From assembly GCF_014529535.1 (NCBI RefSeq), contig NW_023503376.1, positions 1,674,001 through 1,738,000 on the forward strand: DNA of 64,000 nucleotides, read 5' to 3'. Under the pieces are notes generated by a model that was given only the letters and a program-made list of their open reading frames with translations, had not been told where the DNA came from and did not search any database. Position 1 is the first letter of the stretch. Each line of letters starts with the position of its first letter. The translations under genes were made by a program, and so were the position numbers. The DNA comes from Bradysia coprophila (lineage: Eukaryota > Arthropoda > Insecta > Diptera > Sciaridae). Of the stretch, positions 11,894 through 24,330 are shown piece after piece.

Positions 11894-12178
11894 TAAGGAG
11901 TTACTACTGCCGAAGGAGTTTCAACTGCCGAAGGAGTTTCAACTGCCGAAGGAGTTTCAACTGCCGAAGGAGTTTCAACTGCCGAAGGAGTTTCAACTGC
12001 CGAAGGAGTTTCAACTGCCGAAGGAGTTTCAACTGCCGAAGGAGTTTCAACTGCCGAAGGAGTTTCAACTGCCGAAGGAGTTTCAACTGCCGAAGGAGTT
12101 TCAACTGCCGAAGGAGTTACAACTGCCGAAGGAGTTACAACTGCCGAAGGAGTTTCAACTGCCGAAGGAGTTACAACT
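11894..12178. repeat. 18-bp tandem repeat, about 15 copies
   Basis: The unit GAAGGAGTTTCAACTGCC repeats about 15 times with almost no divergence; a few copies near the ends read GTTACAACT instead of GTTTCAACT. The unit length is a multiple of three, so it stays open on the minus strand as a Gln-Leu-Lys-Leu-Leu-Arg repeat, but no start context, exon signal or neighbouring coding sequence supports a protein. Confidence 0.9.
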
Positions 12179-13095
12179 CTCTAAGAATTAAAACTTAAGG
12201 ATTAAACCCTTCGTGAATTGACTTACAACTTCAGAACGTGCAACTTCAGACCAAGCAACAACCAACTCTCAATAAAGTTGTTGTTGGGTTTCAGAGATTA
12301 TCTACAAATTCAAATCATAAAAATATTGCGCTTAAACAATCCAGTCTAGATATTTCGTCAATCAATCACGCAAAAAATTGTACATTATTGTAACAAAAAG
12401 AGCATTACCTTTAATCCCTAAACAAAACGCATTCACAAATTCATTCAGGGGATGGCTAATCACTGTACTTATGTATTTTATAATTTATTTTCTATTTGGC
12501 GAAAAACGGTTATTCAAAGTGTCATAAATCAAATAATTTTTTATTTATATCATACACCGTCGTTCGTCCCTGCAAAGTATAAAGTATTAATGGGCTCATA
12601 ATTGTATTACGATATTTAAATGATAAATTAATCATTTTTATTTGCATATCGTTGTTGTTGGATGGATAAGTTTGTATACACAGCCAAGTTGTTGTATAAC
12701 AAAAAGGAATCGATTTGTATTATATGCGTTCGGGTAACACGAGTAAATAGCTTGTTAAAACATCAGATGATATATCAAGTGGCTGTCAGTTCGAGATTTA
12801 CATAATGTTTATGCAAATTGTTATTGATGGCAATATGTGATGAATATTGATTGAATGTGAGTGACCCTTTTGAGAGGAGCAAGGGAATGAATGAAATGGG
12901 ATTAGTGAGACTTCAAAGCAAACAAATATCTATAGTTTTTCCCCATTCAACAAGGGTCTACGATTTGTGTTATATTTACATTTGGATAACGAAAGGTAAA
13001 TGAAAAGTCAAAATTTGTGGGATTTTTTTTAGAAGTTGTTTGATGTTGTTCGGTAAGTCCAATCTGTTTATTTAATTAAATAATACTAAGGGCGA
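12179..13095. other. Intergenic; nothing recognised
   Basis: AT-rich non-coding DNA without recognisable genes or repeats. Confidence 0.4.
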
Positions 13096-13362
13096 GGGGT
13101 AATCACTGATTTACTAGCTCAGTAAATCACGGTAAATCACAGTAAATCACAGTAAATCAAGTAAATCAAAAATGAAGTTTCTACTAAATTTGAATCTATT
13201 TACTTCAATTTGTATTAGTTCATGAAATTTATCCTATATGTTTACGGCCACGATACTTCGAAATGTAATCCAGTGACAATTAAAAATTTTTCAAAAATTT
13301 TTCAAAATTTTTTGTGATTTACCGTGATTTACTTGATTTACTGATTTACTAGTGATTACCCC
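13096..13362. mobile_element. MITE with GGGGTAATCAC termini
   Basis: The left end reads GGGGTAATCACTGATTTACT and the right end, in reverse complement, GGGGTAATCACTAGTAAATC. Subterminal GTAAATCA and its complement repeat several times near both ends, typical of a transposase-dependent MITE. Length is about 267 bp; a target duplication is not clear. Confidence 0.75.
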
Positions 13363-14092
13363 CTTGACTAAGGGTTTGACACACTTTTTACAGTCTGTCT
13401 ATCTACAAAAAATTACTCGGCAAAAATTGGTGGAGCAACTTGTGTAAATAGTGCATATTAAGGGTTGAGTTGATTAAACCGACGATTTAACGCGTAGAAG
13501 AGAAGTACATTAACATTAACAGAAAGTAAATGAATGCCCACATTTCCCGCTTTTTCACATCTTACCACCAGACCCACAGAGGTCCTTTTCTATGCCTATT
13601 TAGAAATTACACTCAAAATTACGACTTTCAGAGCCAATCCCCTGCGGTGGATGGAAACCTTTCGAACTCGTGTTAGTTTGTAAAATTTCTGAATGACTTC
13701 TATTGTACCAAGGAGTCCTTGGTCCAAGGACCCATTTAAATGAGTGATATTTTGGTCGTGATATTCTTCAGATCTTTTTTTTACCAAGAAGCAAATGTGG
13801 TTCGCGTTGTGTTCTACATTTTTCGTACATTTGCTCAGAAATGAGCCATCATAGCCCGCACGAACTCGTATCTGATCCTAAATGCTCCCATGACTGTATA
13901 GTTTCTGACCCGCGAAATGTGAAATTCTTATGAAATGTGTACATCTCTAAGAAATTGCGTCGGATTACGAAAGCCCGTGCAAATTTTCAAACACTTACCT
14001 GCAAAAACACTTAATTCCTTTCCCTAGAGTAATAGTCACAGTCCAACAACAACGTAAATTAAAATTTTCTCACCAGCATTCAGCATATTCAA
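13363..14092. other. Intergenic; nothing recognised
   Basis: No gene seen. Mixed-composition DNA with no repeat match that I noticed. Confidence 0.4.
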
Positions 14093-14320
14093 AATTTATT
14101 CAAAAACGTGAGGTAAGGTTAACTTTACTGCACGGATCCAAAACTTTACCTCAAGTTTTTGAATAAAATACCTTACTTGGCAATGGGGTAAATAATTGAA
14201 ATGATACTTCTTGTGAGTTTACCGACCTCGTCTACGCCTCGATCGGCAAATTTCACACAAGAAGTACCATTTCCATCATTTACCCCATTGGTAGGTAATG
14301 TACTAATTCACTTGATTTAT
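14093..14320. repeat. Nested inverted repeats
   Basis: Two inverted pairs are visible: TTATTCAAAAACGTGAGGTAA near 14096 against TTACCTCAAGTTTTTGAATAA near 14147, and a longer pair from TACCTTACTTGGCAATGGGG near 14170 against CCCCATTGGTAGGTAATGTA near 14283. This is a decayed foldback structure. Confidence 0.7.
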
Positions 14321-15732
14321 TTGCAGAAAACACTTAGAGCCTTTTACTTCTGAATTGGTGTCGTCAGTATCTATCACTTGCCGTTTACATTTATTCTGCC
14401 GTAGAAATAGTTATTTAAAGAAAAAAAAAATTAAAAAGCCCAGTTTTCGTGTGAAGTTTGTTGATCCGAGGGCGAAGCCAAGTCAAAAATCACACGAAAT
14501 TGAGACTTTTTAACTTTTTATCCAAAGTTTTGTAATGACCTTTACATGATTTTGTTTCCCAGGGGTCGAAAGTGGCTTATTACACACCAACGGAAAACCA
14601 GAAAATTAGTTTAGGTTTCAAAAGCATGTGAGATCCATTACATAACTCGGAATAAATATGAAAGGTCTCGTTTTCGTGTGCTTATTGACCTCGGCTTCGA
14701 CTCGAATCAACAAAATTCACTCGAAAACTGTACTTTTACATTTTATCAAATTTCTGTTGTGTAATAAGACATTTTCGATCCTTTAAAATTGTTTTACTGA
14801 AATCGGATTTGATCGGACTCAAGCTATTGACGTGACAGAAATACACATATTTTGCAGATTCGTCATCTGTAAGCTTAGGCAAACGCCTTCTGTTTAGAAT
14901 TCCACATGACATGACACATAGGTTTGTTCCAAGTAACTGTAAACACGAACTTTGACAACCCAAAAAACGACAATTTCATCCACAGCGACGTCGCTTACGT
15001 GATATTTCATACAAATCGAGCAACGTCGCCTACGCGATTTATTGTCGTTTCGGACTAAAAAATTATTTACAGAATGTCTCGGCCAAAAATATGTCGATAC
15101 AAGAGATAATCGATTTTCGCCATTGTCTAGGGAAATGAACCGTCAACTTCGATGAGACGTCACACCATTTGTCACGGAAATAATCAAACATTTGTTTTCG
15201 ATTAATTAACCAGATTTTTCTTTAATGAATTTTTCACAACATTTCTTAGGACAAAATTAAAATTAAATTTTTTTTTGTTTAAAATTTACTTTTTGGCTCC
15301 CAGGATTCTAGAACCTCATACTATTTAACTATAATCGGCGAACGGTTCGAAAAACGAAACTCTAAATAGATTCGCAGAACCACCGTTCAGAGTGTTGAAA
15401 CTGATCGAAAATGTGGATAAAATTCTTAAAAATTAATTTTCATTTCTTTTTCTCATCTACTAAAATGATTTCTTAAAACATAAAAAATGACTAGAAAATT
15501 CAACAACGCGTATATTTTGATCCTCGAGAACAGAAATAACTCCCTCCCCCTAATTAAGTGGTATTAAATGGTTTACATTATTATACAGTCTTGTTTAAGC
15601 AATTAAACTTGAAGATTTACTTTATAGATTAAAGCCTCGCACGCATCTCACTTCACAAATTTACAGCAGAAGAACCGAAGACGAAGAACGAAAACAATGA
15701 AAAACGAAAATATATTTCAATTAATCAGAGAA
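14321..15732. other. Intergenic downstream of gcm with small hairpin repeats
   Basis: Two related hairpin repeats (about 14444-14520 and 14663-14735) match the one in intron 3 of the Ig-LC8 gene. Bases about 14973-15055 hold another inverted pair built on ACGACAAT...ATTGTCGT with CGACGTCGC/AACGTCGCC inside. No gene is evident. The 3' UTR of gcm presumably occupies the right end. Confidence 0.5.
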
Positions 15733-17403
15733 TTAAGCCGAATAAACTAATTGCTGACCAGTGCTGTTGGTGTACGCTTGAAATTCATTTGATGCCACAT
15801 GATACGTCTGATGCATATTATGCATGTCGTTGTTATGTTGTTGTTGCTGCTGCTGTGGGGCATTCCATATATCGTATCCATTCGACGTGCTGTTCAATTC
15901 ATTCAAATTGTTTGTGGCCGGGTAATTATAGTCACCAGTTTTCTGATTTTCGTTGTAATAATATTGTTGCATGTGCGTACCGTTGGCCAAATTCTGATCA
16001 CCGGCAATATTTTCACAATGATCGAAAAATTGATTCTGTTCGAATGCTACGGCACACTCCATTTTCGTCACATTCATATAGTCACCGTTACCATATTGAT
16101 TGCTGTCCAAATAATTATTGTTGTTCGTCTGAAACGTATAGTATGCCTCATCGAATTGACTGGACGTGCTCGTCAAACTTGATGTGTCATCACAACTTTC
16201 ATATTTCACGTCGTTTATCCATGCCTTGTTCATTAGATTCGAATTATTTTTCTGAATTGTGCCACTCTCCATATCCAACAGTGTTGATGTGGAGGGTGAT
16301 CGACTGTTTGCTATTACCGTCGGCTCGTTGATCGCATGCGGTGAATACGAATTGTATGTGCTTCTGATTGGCTGGTCCAGCTGAAATATTTCTTCGGGAT
16401 GGAAGTAATCGCCAGATGGTTGTAGATACGATGACGTTGAATAGCCGTCGAACGGTTGGTTCGGCATTGGCGTTGCATTGGGATAGGTAATTGAGTAGGA
16501 AAATTCATCGTCCATTGCGTGCTGGAATGTGTTCCGTTCAATTGCTTTATTGTCGTGTTCGTAATGATCACTTAAGTTATCTTTGTATGTGCCGTAAGAA
16601 GTCGGGTAAGTACTCAGCAAGCAGTTGCAGTTTAGCGACGAACAATTGCATTTGGTTTTCAAATTAAACTGAGGGCTGGTAACCTTCAACGTTGACTTCT
16701 TCATTGGAGTTTTAAGCGTACGAAGCTGTGAATCGAAATAGGAAACAGACGTTAGCCTCTCAAACACTTCACTTTCAGTTTCACTTTCATTACCTTCGTA
16801 TTTAATGCAGCATCTCTAGCCAGAAGAACGGCCAACCCACGAATACGTCTGCTGCTACCAAGAGCCCGTCGTGATTCGCTCGAACCTTTAGCTTCTGGTC
16901 TAGGATGGTCGTGGACACCTTTGGCTTGAAAATAAATGGCATTTTCGGTGTGTCGCCAGAAGTGAGTAACGGGATAGCCACAATGTCCCCTGCATGGTTG
17001 AATTTCCAAACGTCCGGTACAATTTCTATTCAGAGATTGGAAATTAGGGTCGACGAACCAAAGTCAAAACTTTTCTGAAAATTTACCGATTCGGGCATTG
17101 CTTTCCCTGTTGCTTCTTACGTGCCTTATCGCATATTGCCGGTCTCAGATGGATGCGATCGCCATTGGGCAGTCGACAGCGCACCGAACATAGCAGCACT
17201 CCCAAGCAGCTTTTCTTTAAAATATTTACATTGTGATTGTTGGTGTTACGCATCGCCCAACCGGACGAATGGCGTTTCGCTTCTTCACTATTTACGGAAT
17301 ACACGAAGCGACAATGGCCGTCCGCCCATTCGAAGTAATTGTTTAAATCACAATCTTCGATTTTCGGTACCACCGAATCGTTTATGTCCCAATCGATTGT
17401 CAT
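15733..17403 (-). CDS. gcm: Glial cells missing (GCM) transcription factor
   Basis: Three coding exons on the minus strand, 17403-17087, 17025-16794 and 16725-15733, join in phase to 513 aa. Residues about 15-170 are a complete GCM zinc-binding DNA domain: [80 protein letters not shown] and [15 protein letters not shown], with the Cys and His ligands in place. The C-terminal exon begins with a basic stretch, has a [10 protein letters not shown] motif, and is rich in Asn, Ser, Tyr and Gln with a six-Gln run, as expected of an activation region. In flies GCM proteins bind ATGCGGGT-type sites and drive glial and haemocyte fate. I chose ATG 17403 because it opens the conserved frame. The exon extends to an acceptor at 17434 (TTTGACCTACAG), so a 5' non-coding exon probably lies upstream. 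It could be gcm or its paralogue gcm2; the sequence alone does not settle which. Confidence 0.93.
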
Positions 17404-17434
17404 CTTTGTCCGTTGCGATTGTGTGGAATGATGT

Positions 17435-18424
17435 CTGTAGGTCAAAATTTATGAAAAAACGAAATTAGTTCAGAAATTCTTTTTAATCCGAAATTTTGAG
17501 GGAGTTAGAATACAACTAGGGGAGACACTTGGAATTGATTTTTTTTTTGCCTCTTCGGCATCATGTACAAACTATATACTTGTTTACAGTACCGGACTGG
17601 CCCTATGGGCGTTCGGGCGATTCCAGAAGGGATTTTTGATTTTTGTATAGATAAAGAGGAACGAAAGGACTTTTGAAAAATCTCTTCATACAATACCCGA
17701 TAAGGGCTTATTTGAGCCAGTCCGGCACTACTTGTTAACAGAGTCTGTAATCGTGAAAACATTTTCGTAAATTTTTATGAATTTTCACAAATTTTTGTGA
17801 ATCTTAAAAATCACGAAAATTCATGAAAATTCGCGAAAATGTTTAAACGGATACAGGTTCTGCTTGTTATACAATTGCCAGCCTCTAACCACTGATTGCA
17901 CAAACTACAATTTCACCATCTACTCTAAGTTAGTCTCAGCAATTTTTGAAAATATCAACTCAAACACGGAATAGCTTTCAGGAGATAAAAATTGTCAGAA
18001 ATCAGAAAGATGAACTTTCATTCCACTTCACTCTTTCAATTTTATATACATGGGCATTAACTGCAGACCGATCTGTTCGGTAATAAAAACTCAAATTTGA
18101 AAAGTTTTAGCTTTTTTAATATGGCAAAAATATTTAAACTTTCACAGAAGACAGGCATATAATCATCAATTACCAATCATACATTCTCTGTTAATTCATT
18201 TGATCTAAATTTGTTATTTTGTTATATTAATCAGCATTAACTATGGCAAATTAAACATCTTCCGTTAACTGATGAAAATGCCACTTGGAAAACGTTAATT
18301 ACAACAACACCATAGTGATGAATAAATCGTTAACAATTTTCTCAATTATGTTCAACTAACATCTGAATCGGCTTTTTCCTTATTGGTCAAGGTTCGCTAT
18401 GTTCCCTGTTTTTCCCTAAAGTGA
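17435..18424. other. gcm upstream flank; no gene
   Basis: The likely location of the gcm 5' leader intron or promoter. A short inverted pair of AAATTTTTGTGA/TCACGAAAATTC type lies at about 17760-17840. No other gene is visible. Confidence 0.4.
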
Positions 18425-18630
18425 TTAACCTGTTACGGCTGTCATCTGTTATCGACTATGACAGCAATAATAAACGACAAGCTTTCACAATGAGGTTTTA
18501 TATAGCAAAAAGCATATTCAAAACAATGAAGTAAAAGATTTCTGAAATCAATCTCTGAAAATCTTCGATCAAATGAAGTACTAGATCAGATAGAAAACTG
18601 TTACTATGCTTGCCGTCTGTGGCAGGTTAA
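18425..18630. mobile_element. TTAA-flanked MITE (piggyBac-like), copy A
   Basis: The copy is bounded by TTAA at 18425-18428 and 18627-18630, with ends CCTGTTACGGC... and ...GCCGTCTGTGGCAGG that are imperfect inverted repeats beginning CCTG. The interior includes 'aatgaagtaaaagatttctgaaatcaa'. TTAA duplications with CC-starting ends are typical of piggyBac-type mobilised elements. Other copies lie at 25157-25369 and about 29961-30141, with fragments near 37480-37620 and 46636-46662. Confidence 0.75.
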
Positions 18631-21600
18631 TCTCTCAGAATTCAATATTATCTGTCTTGGTCGGAATAACGCTGCAACTAGTTCCGTAAAGTTAGTGAAA
18701 TTAAATGTTAACTAAAGTCAAAAAAAAAAATTGTGTTTTTTAGTAACTGGAAACTATTAATTGAATTTACATCAGATTTCGCCTATGGCAAGCGCACATT
18801 ACCCAAATTGATTAGTTAGTAAGGCGTATGCTTGCAGCAAGCATTGCTTGCTATATAAGTGCAAAAAATGTCTGAGCCTCTGAGCTCGTCGCTTATTTTC
18901 GTCGTCCACGAGAGAAAGCCGTCCGTAAAAGCTTAATCAATTTTCAAATAGTAAATTTCTGAAAACTATTTTCCGGTCTCGATAGACTTGTAAAAAAAAT
19001 TCTAAAATTCATCCCTCCATCAAATTATCCCGTTTTACTAAGTAAAACACAGCTACTTAGAATTGTTTACATACTGGAGCTACGCGGATCATTTGTATTC
19101 GATATATTTTTACGGAAAATAAATGAAATAAAATGAACTAATTGGGAAATTACAAAATCAGAATGTAGACCTGTTAACGAGAGCAACGACTACAATAAGT
19201 GTAATAAATTCTGGATAGTGTTGCCTTATATGTATAGCAAATGATGTCAAAACTAATTAATTAAAAAAATTCTGAAGAACCATGTAGTACGCGCGCCATA
19301 TCGTCTGTTACAGAATTAAATGCTTCGATTGTTTTATTTAGAGTTCTCGGTTCTTTAAAAAATATTTCCGAAATTGATTCCTTACTCTAGCTACACAAAG
19401 CAACGTGAAGGAAACCTAATTCAAAATTTTCTATTGTGTTCCTGTTAAGTTTGACAGTAAACTAGACTTGTTCAACAGATTTTCTAATTGCCTCAAGTTT
19501 TGTGAAATTCTAATTGGCAATTTTATACCGAAGTCTAAAATTTAGAATCTGACTCGAATCAAATTTTGACCTAGTGAACCTTTGATAATTGAAGAACTTC
19601 ACCAAAAGTTCTCATTTTTATTTTCCGATAAAATCATATTTTTAGTACGACATCGAAATAGGCCTAACGTTTAGTACCACGGCGGTAATAGAAAGTTAAA
19701 TTATTTATTTTTTTAAATCGCTAAAGGAAGTGTGGGACAGCTGGCATAATTGCAGTCGGTAACAACTAACTGCTTACTCTCGCAAAGTTGTGTAAATTTG
19801 ACGAAAAAAAATTCTACAAATTTTCACTTGACTACTGTAAAGTCACTCTTAGCAGAAAAAAAAGTCAAAACAAAGTAACTGAAACCTGAAATTAATACGT
19901 AAAGGAAGAGACTTACATCACAACCATTTAATAAATGTAATCCAAAATGTTGTCCAAAAGAAAAAGTTCACAAAAAACACCAACTACTTAAAAAAAAAGT
20001 TCAATTTCCCAATTCAATTTATTTAACGTTCATTAACTTAGCGTATTTCTATACGAAAATCATGTCTCATTTAAATTGAAATAAATGTTCTTGTTTAACG
20101 ATTCACATCACACACACAAAATCTTTATTTCAAGGGCCTTCTTTACACAGCACTCATCACATAACATTCGCCGCTGTTTATAACCACTCAACTCAACTCA
20201 ATATTAACACACGACTGATCGAAACGACAGCACAGAGTCAACTAAACACATTCTTTTACAAACGCAACAATACAACACAACAAAGGTAGAAAATTGTTGG
20301 TGTTTTGTGGTTCCCTCATGAGTATATAGAAACCCATTCTTGGATTTATTGAAAGCATTCAACAATGAATTAACTCCGCCCTATGAACGATTGTACTATT
20401 CATGAAATAGAGAATATTATCCACGACTTTCGTTTCGTTTTTGATTGGATGGATAAAATCGCATTGTGTGTTAGTGTTTGTTTAAGAGTTGCACTGAAAA
20501 TTCATTTGAGTGCTGTGCAATAAAAATCGCGATCCAGTTAAGTACACCGTCAAATATTATGCGATATTCATTCAAAAGAATAGAAGAAATTAACACTTTC
20601 TGGCTAATCATTACTCCTAGGATGAGCGAAAGCCATTATTCCTCACTGCACCTATAACGATAGACGATTCTAAACTTAATGAAATCACTTAAAAGCGCAT
20701 TCCGCATAGCACAACTTCACAGTTTCATGTCAAAATTTGTTAAGTATTTTTCATTCTATCGAGAAATCGTCAGATGGAGAATTCTGAACACATTATAACA
20801 CTACAACCGTTTACAGAGTTTACTCAAAGCCTTTTGTCGTACAATTTCGGTTCGTCTCGAATGCACTTCATAATTTGATCGAATCCGATCCGTTTAATGA
20901 AAAAACTGTCACGAAATAATTAGAAAATTGTTTTTCTCCAATCATCTCCTCATTCTGCAGCCTCAATCAGCAAACACTTTTAATTGTTCGTAAAATATTT
21001 TCCGAACATTTTGCTAGATTAAATCAAAAGTTTTAATATCCCGCCGGGTCAGACACTGGCATATTGATAACTATCTCTGCATTATACCATACATCACAAG
21101 AACGAAACATTTTTCAATCTATTCAAGGACCCGAAAACCGTTAATTTAATTGGGTAAATTGGCTACTATTATTTTCAATTGAGTAAAAGGGGTCTTCGTT
21201 TCAATTTCTTCTTTCGATTTTTCGGGTGTGATTTTTTCCGAAATTCTGTCGCGCAGTAGTGAAACCATTCGACGGTCTATCGAATTTTTGAGACTTTCTT
21301 TAGAGTGAAAATTGACAAAGAAATTCGAAAGGAATCGGGTTCTGAACCGGTGAAAATATAGTTCGTCGTTGTTTGTTTGCCGGATGCTTAAACAGGAAAG
21401 CAACTGAAATATCCATTTTCATAAAATATGGGAATTTTGCGAGAATTATGTGAGATAAATGTCAACCCGAGGTGAAATCGAGTTTGAGCGCAAAATTCTG
21501 GTTTACACAAAATTTCATGTACTGCACGGCAGAGTAAAATAAACCAGGGAGAATCGGCTCATTTTCGAAAAGTCAAAGAAGGGACCTCATAGACTGTATG

Positions 21601-21851
21601 AAAAGGAACACTAATTTAAATTGAATTAATTTTATTCGCAAAATATAAGTCTTCTGGATAATTCACGTCACTAGTGAAAATAAAGCGCACCTGCCTGGTC
21701 CATTTTACGTAAAGAGTGACTATTTTGAAAACATAGCTAACGCCGACCCGTACGAAACACCTATTCGTGTCAAAAGCCTTTAAAATCACTTACATTATCC
21801 ACTCTTTGCCTTGTTATCATATACAACTAAATTGCCGGAGGCAATATAGAC
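18631..21851. other. Long intergenic stretch; no gene
   Basis: About 3.2 kb with no supportable coding sequence. The block at 20090-20330 has many CACA/ACAC steps, and the stretch could hold gcm enhancers, but I see no diagnostic motif cluster. Treated as non-coding. Confidence 0.4.
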
Positions 21852-22904
21852 AGCCCCGTACGAAGACAAATTTCATAAATTCCTATTTAAACAGCTATAT
21901 ACCGCTATATTTACCTATATTTCACTATAAATAAACATTTCACAGATAAATATATGCTATTATATAGCTCTATATGCCTGTATATAGCTCAATATAGGTG
22001 AATATAGGTATATATAGATGTCCATATATGGAATCCCTGAAACCCCTCACACTTAACACATTATTTCCATGTTAACAGAAACTCTCTAAGTACCATTTTT
22101 CCCAAGATATTTCTATTTTACTAAAATCCAATATGGCCGCCGGCAGCCATTTTGTTAGGAGACCGGAAATAGTACCGACGCTTTACATTCGTTAATACCT
22201 TTCAAACAAAAAAAAATTCATGAAATTCGGTCAAAATTTACTCGAGATATTGTCAAAATACACCACGTTCACTGTACTTCCGAGTAGCCAGATAAGAGCT
22301 CACTCCAAGAGACCTAGCTCACGCTCCGGAGAACATAATTTCAAAAACTCTTTTTTTCCTGATTGGTACGGTCAATACCTATCTAATAAAGCTAAAACAG
22401 ACGAAATATGTTCAAATGTGGCCGACCTACAAGAAAAAACTGCTTGCCGCCCTGTGCCTGTTCCACACCAAGGGGTCTAACTCACGAGTCGGTCATCCGA
22501 TTTCAATAAACTTTTTCTTTGTCGATCGGTATTGTAAATACCTTTTATTTGCCGTATCACTTACAAGTTTAATGTTTAAATGTCCGGAGATATCTTCGAA
22601 AAACCGTAAAGCACTTATTGGGCCACAGCTCGGGAGGGGTCGATCCAAAATCACTCATCTTCGAACTTAGCCTGTTTTTTGACATTACCAAACGGGAAAA
22701 AAAAGAATTTTCAAAATCGGATGCGTTTTACTCAAGTTATCGTGCAGACAGACAGACGGACAGACAGACGGACATTTTTTTTTTCTCGCGGATTTGGCAT
22801 CTCTAGACAACCACAATAGGTTTCCCCTTACTCAGGGAGTCCAATTCGACGTGTTACAAACGTATGCGTAAACCTATAAGACCCCAGTACTTCGTACGGG
22901 TCTA
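21852..22904. repeat. AGCCCCGTAC-ended repeat element, divergent copy
   Basis: It starts AGCCCCGTACGAAGAC and ends ACTTCGTACGGGTCTA, with a CAGACAGACGGACAGACAGACGG tract (22745-22771) and the block 'gcgtaaacctataagaccccagtacttcgtacgg', as in the other family members. The internal tandem unit is not expanded here. The left part (about 21890-22030) is dominated by TATATAGC-type steps. It is a separate subfamily. Confidence 0.7.
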
Positions 22905-23593
22905 ATTAACGCATTCGAACGCAGGCAAAATGAACAGCACAAAAATATAAATTAAACAACAAGACTTTAAACATTTTAAAATGCCAAAACCTAGGCAGAT
23001 CTTAACGTTTTAGATTCAACCAACCATCTGCTGGTCCAGAAGAGAATTCTGCAATGGATGAAATCAAACTGTAAGAAATCGACTCTTAAATAAGCTGAAT
23101 GAAAATCTTTTTTGTCTCAAAGTCTGGTATGTTACTGACCTTGACCCTTTTTCTCATTCCCCACTCTACGGTATCCACTCATTCATGCTAATCTTTTACG
23201 AAGCATCTTTAATGTAGCAGAGAATTTTTTTTCTTTTTGTAATTAAGGTTTCGTCATCGTACAATAAAAATTAAAGAATCATAAACTCCAAATAAAAATG
23301 CATAGAAAAACTACCAGTACCAGTATGACGAGCTTAACTTCAATCAGAATTTTCGCCGGCACAATGCTTACCACTGAATATGAGTATTTCTCACGTAATA
23401 TCCCATAATGACGACATTCTCTGCCAACCTACACAATAAACTAAATATTTAGAGAACTCTGATTCAGTCATTACAATATTTAAAAATTCAATTGATTGGA
23501 TAGGGCTATTGATTGAGAAAAAAAAAATTATTTTCTCTCCGACCAATTTTCCCAAGCACATAACTTTTGCTGTAATTTCACTCAACTTGTCTT

Positions 23594-23601
23594 ACCCGCA
23601 T
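23594..23601 (-). promoter_or_regulatory. Consensus GCM binding site
   Basis: ACCCGCAT on the plus strand is ATGCGGGT on the minus strand, the optimal GCM octamer known from flies and mammals. It lies 6.2 kb upstream of the gcm start codon, on the promoter side. Autoregulation of gcm is established in Drosophila, so this is a reasonable candidate, but one 8-mer in many kilobases can occur by chance. Confidence 0.35.
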
Positions 23602-24253
23602 TTAATAGGACAGAACTAATAATTCTGAATTCATTTCAGATTTACTGTATTAGCATTACTTTAATAAAAATGATTTTTTTTTTTTTCATCGTGGGGTTCG
23701 TGGTAGGGTGTGCTTTTCATAAATAAATAATTTTGTTTCGAATGAATATCTGATTTCCGAAAGTATTTTAAGTGAGATAGAAAAAAAAATGTCTTAGTTA
23801 AACCCAACCAACTGGACCGCTTAGATGTCATATACTCCAACAATATTCACATTTCATAAAACGTTTCTTCAACCTTTTTTTTTCGTCTCAAATCCAATTA
23901 AATATTTCATAAAAATATCGGTTTTGTTTGATTGAGTAATATATTGACGAGCAGACCTCCTCTGTCAGTGGGTCAAAGAAAGGTTAAACAAACTACATTA
24001 CCGAGAAGATCTCCGTACTGATTTGATTGATTTTTATAGGTTTTTTTTAACAATTCAAAAATTGAATATTTCTATTAGCTATTCAGGTTGTTTGCTGTGT
24101 CTCTTGTGGTGTCGTAGTAATATCTAGTCTCTAAATTCAATTTCTTAAAAATGTTTTTGAACAAAGACAATTTCGAGAAGAAAAACCAAACGTTAAAATG
24201 GAAAACACTATCAGCTCTTTTTACATCCTCTCTCACTTATGCTATATCAAGTC

Positions 24254-24330
24254 CAGGTAGTTCAATCGGTACAGCGATGCACTCACGTCCTATATGTCAC
24301 GGGTTCGATTCCCGTGTCAGTCCCGTGGTT
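24254..24330 (+). repeat. tRNA-derived SINE or tRNA pseudogene
   Basis: The segment has an A-box-like TAGTTCAATCGGTACAGCG followed 39 bp later by a near-perfect B box, GGGTTCGATTCCCGTGTC. The anticodon arm does not fold cleanly, so I do not call a functional tRNA. A second B-box fragment with the same GGTTCGATTCCCGTGTCA occurs at about 59909-59926, which fits a SINE family. Confidence 0.55.

Noticed and set aside
11904..12104. Minus-strand repeat protein (QLKLLR)n
   Set aside because: It arises only because the 18-bp tandem unit is a multiple of three; no start, splice or flanking coding evidence.
15789..16331. Plus-strand open frame of 180 codons
   Set aside because: It is antisense to the C-terminal exon of gcm and has no protein-like features; the CAG/CAA-rich region keeps it open.
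24254..24330. Functional tRNA gene
   Set aside because: A and B boxes are present, but acceptor and anticodon arms do not pair properly, so a SINE or pseudogene is more likely.
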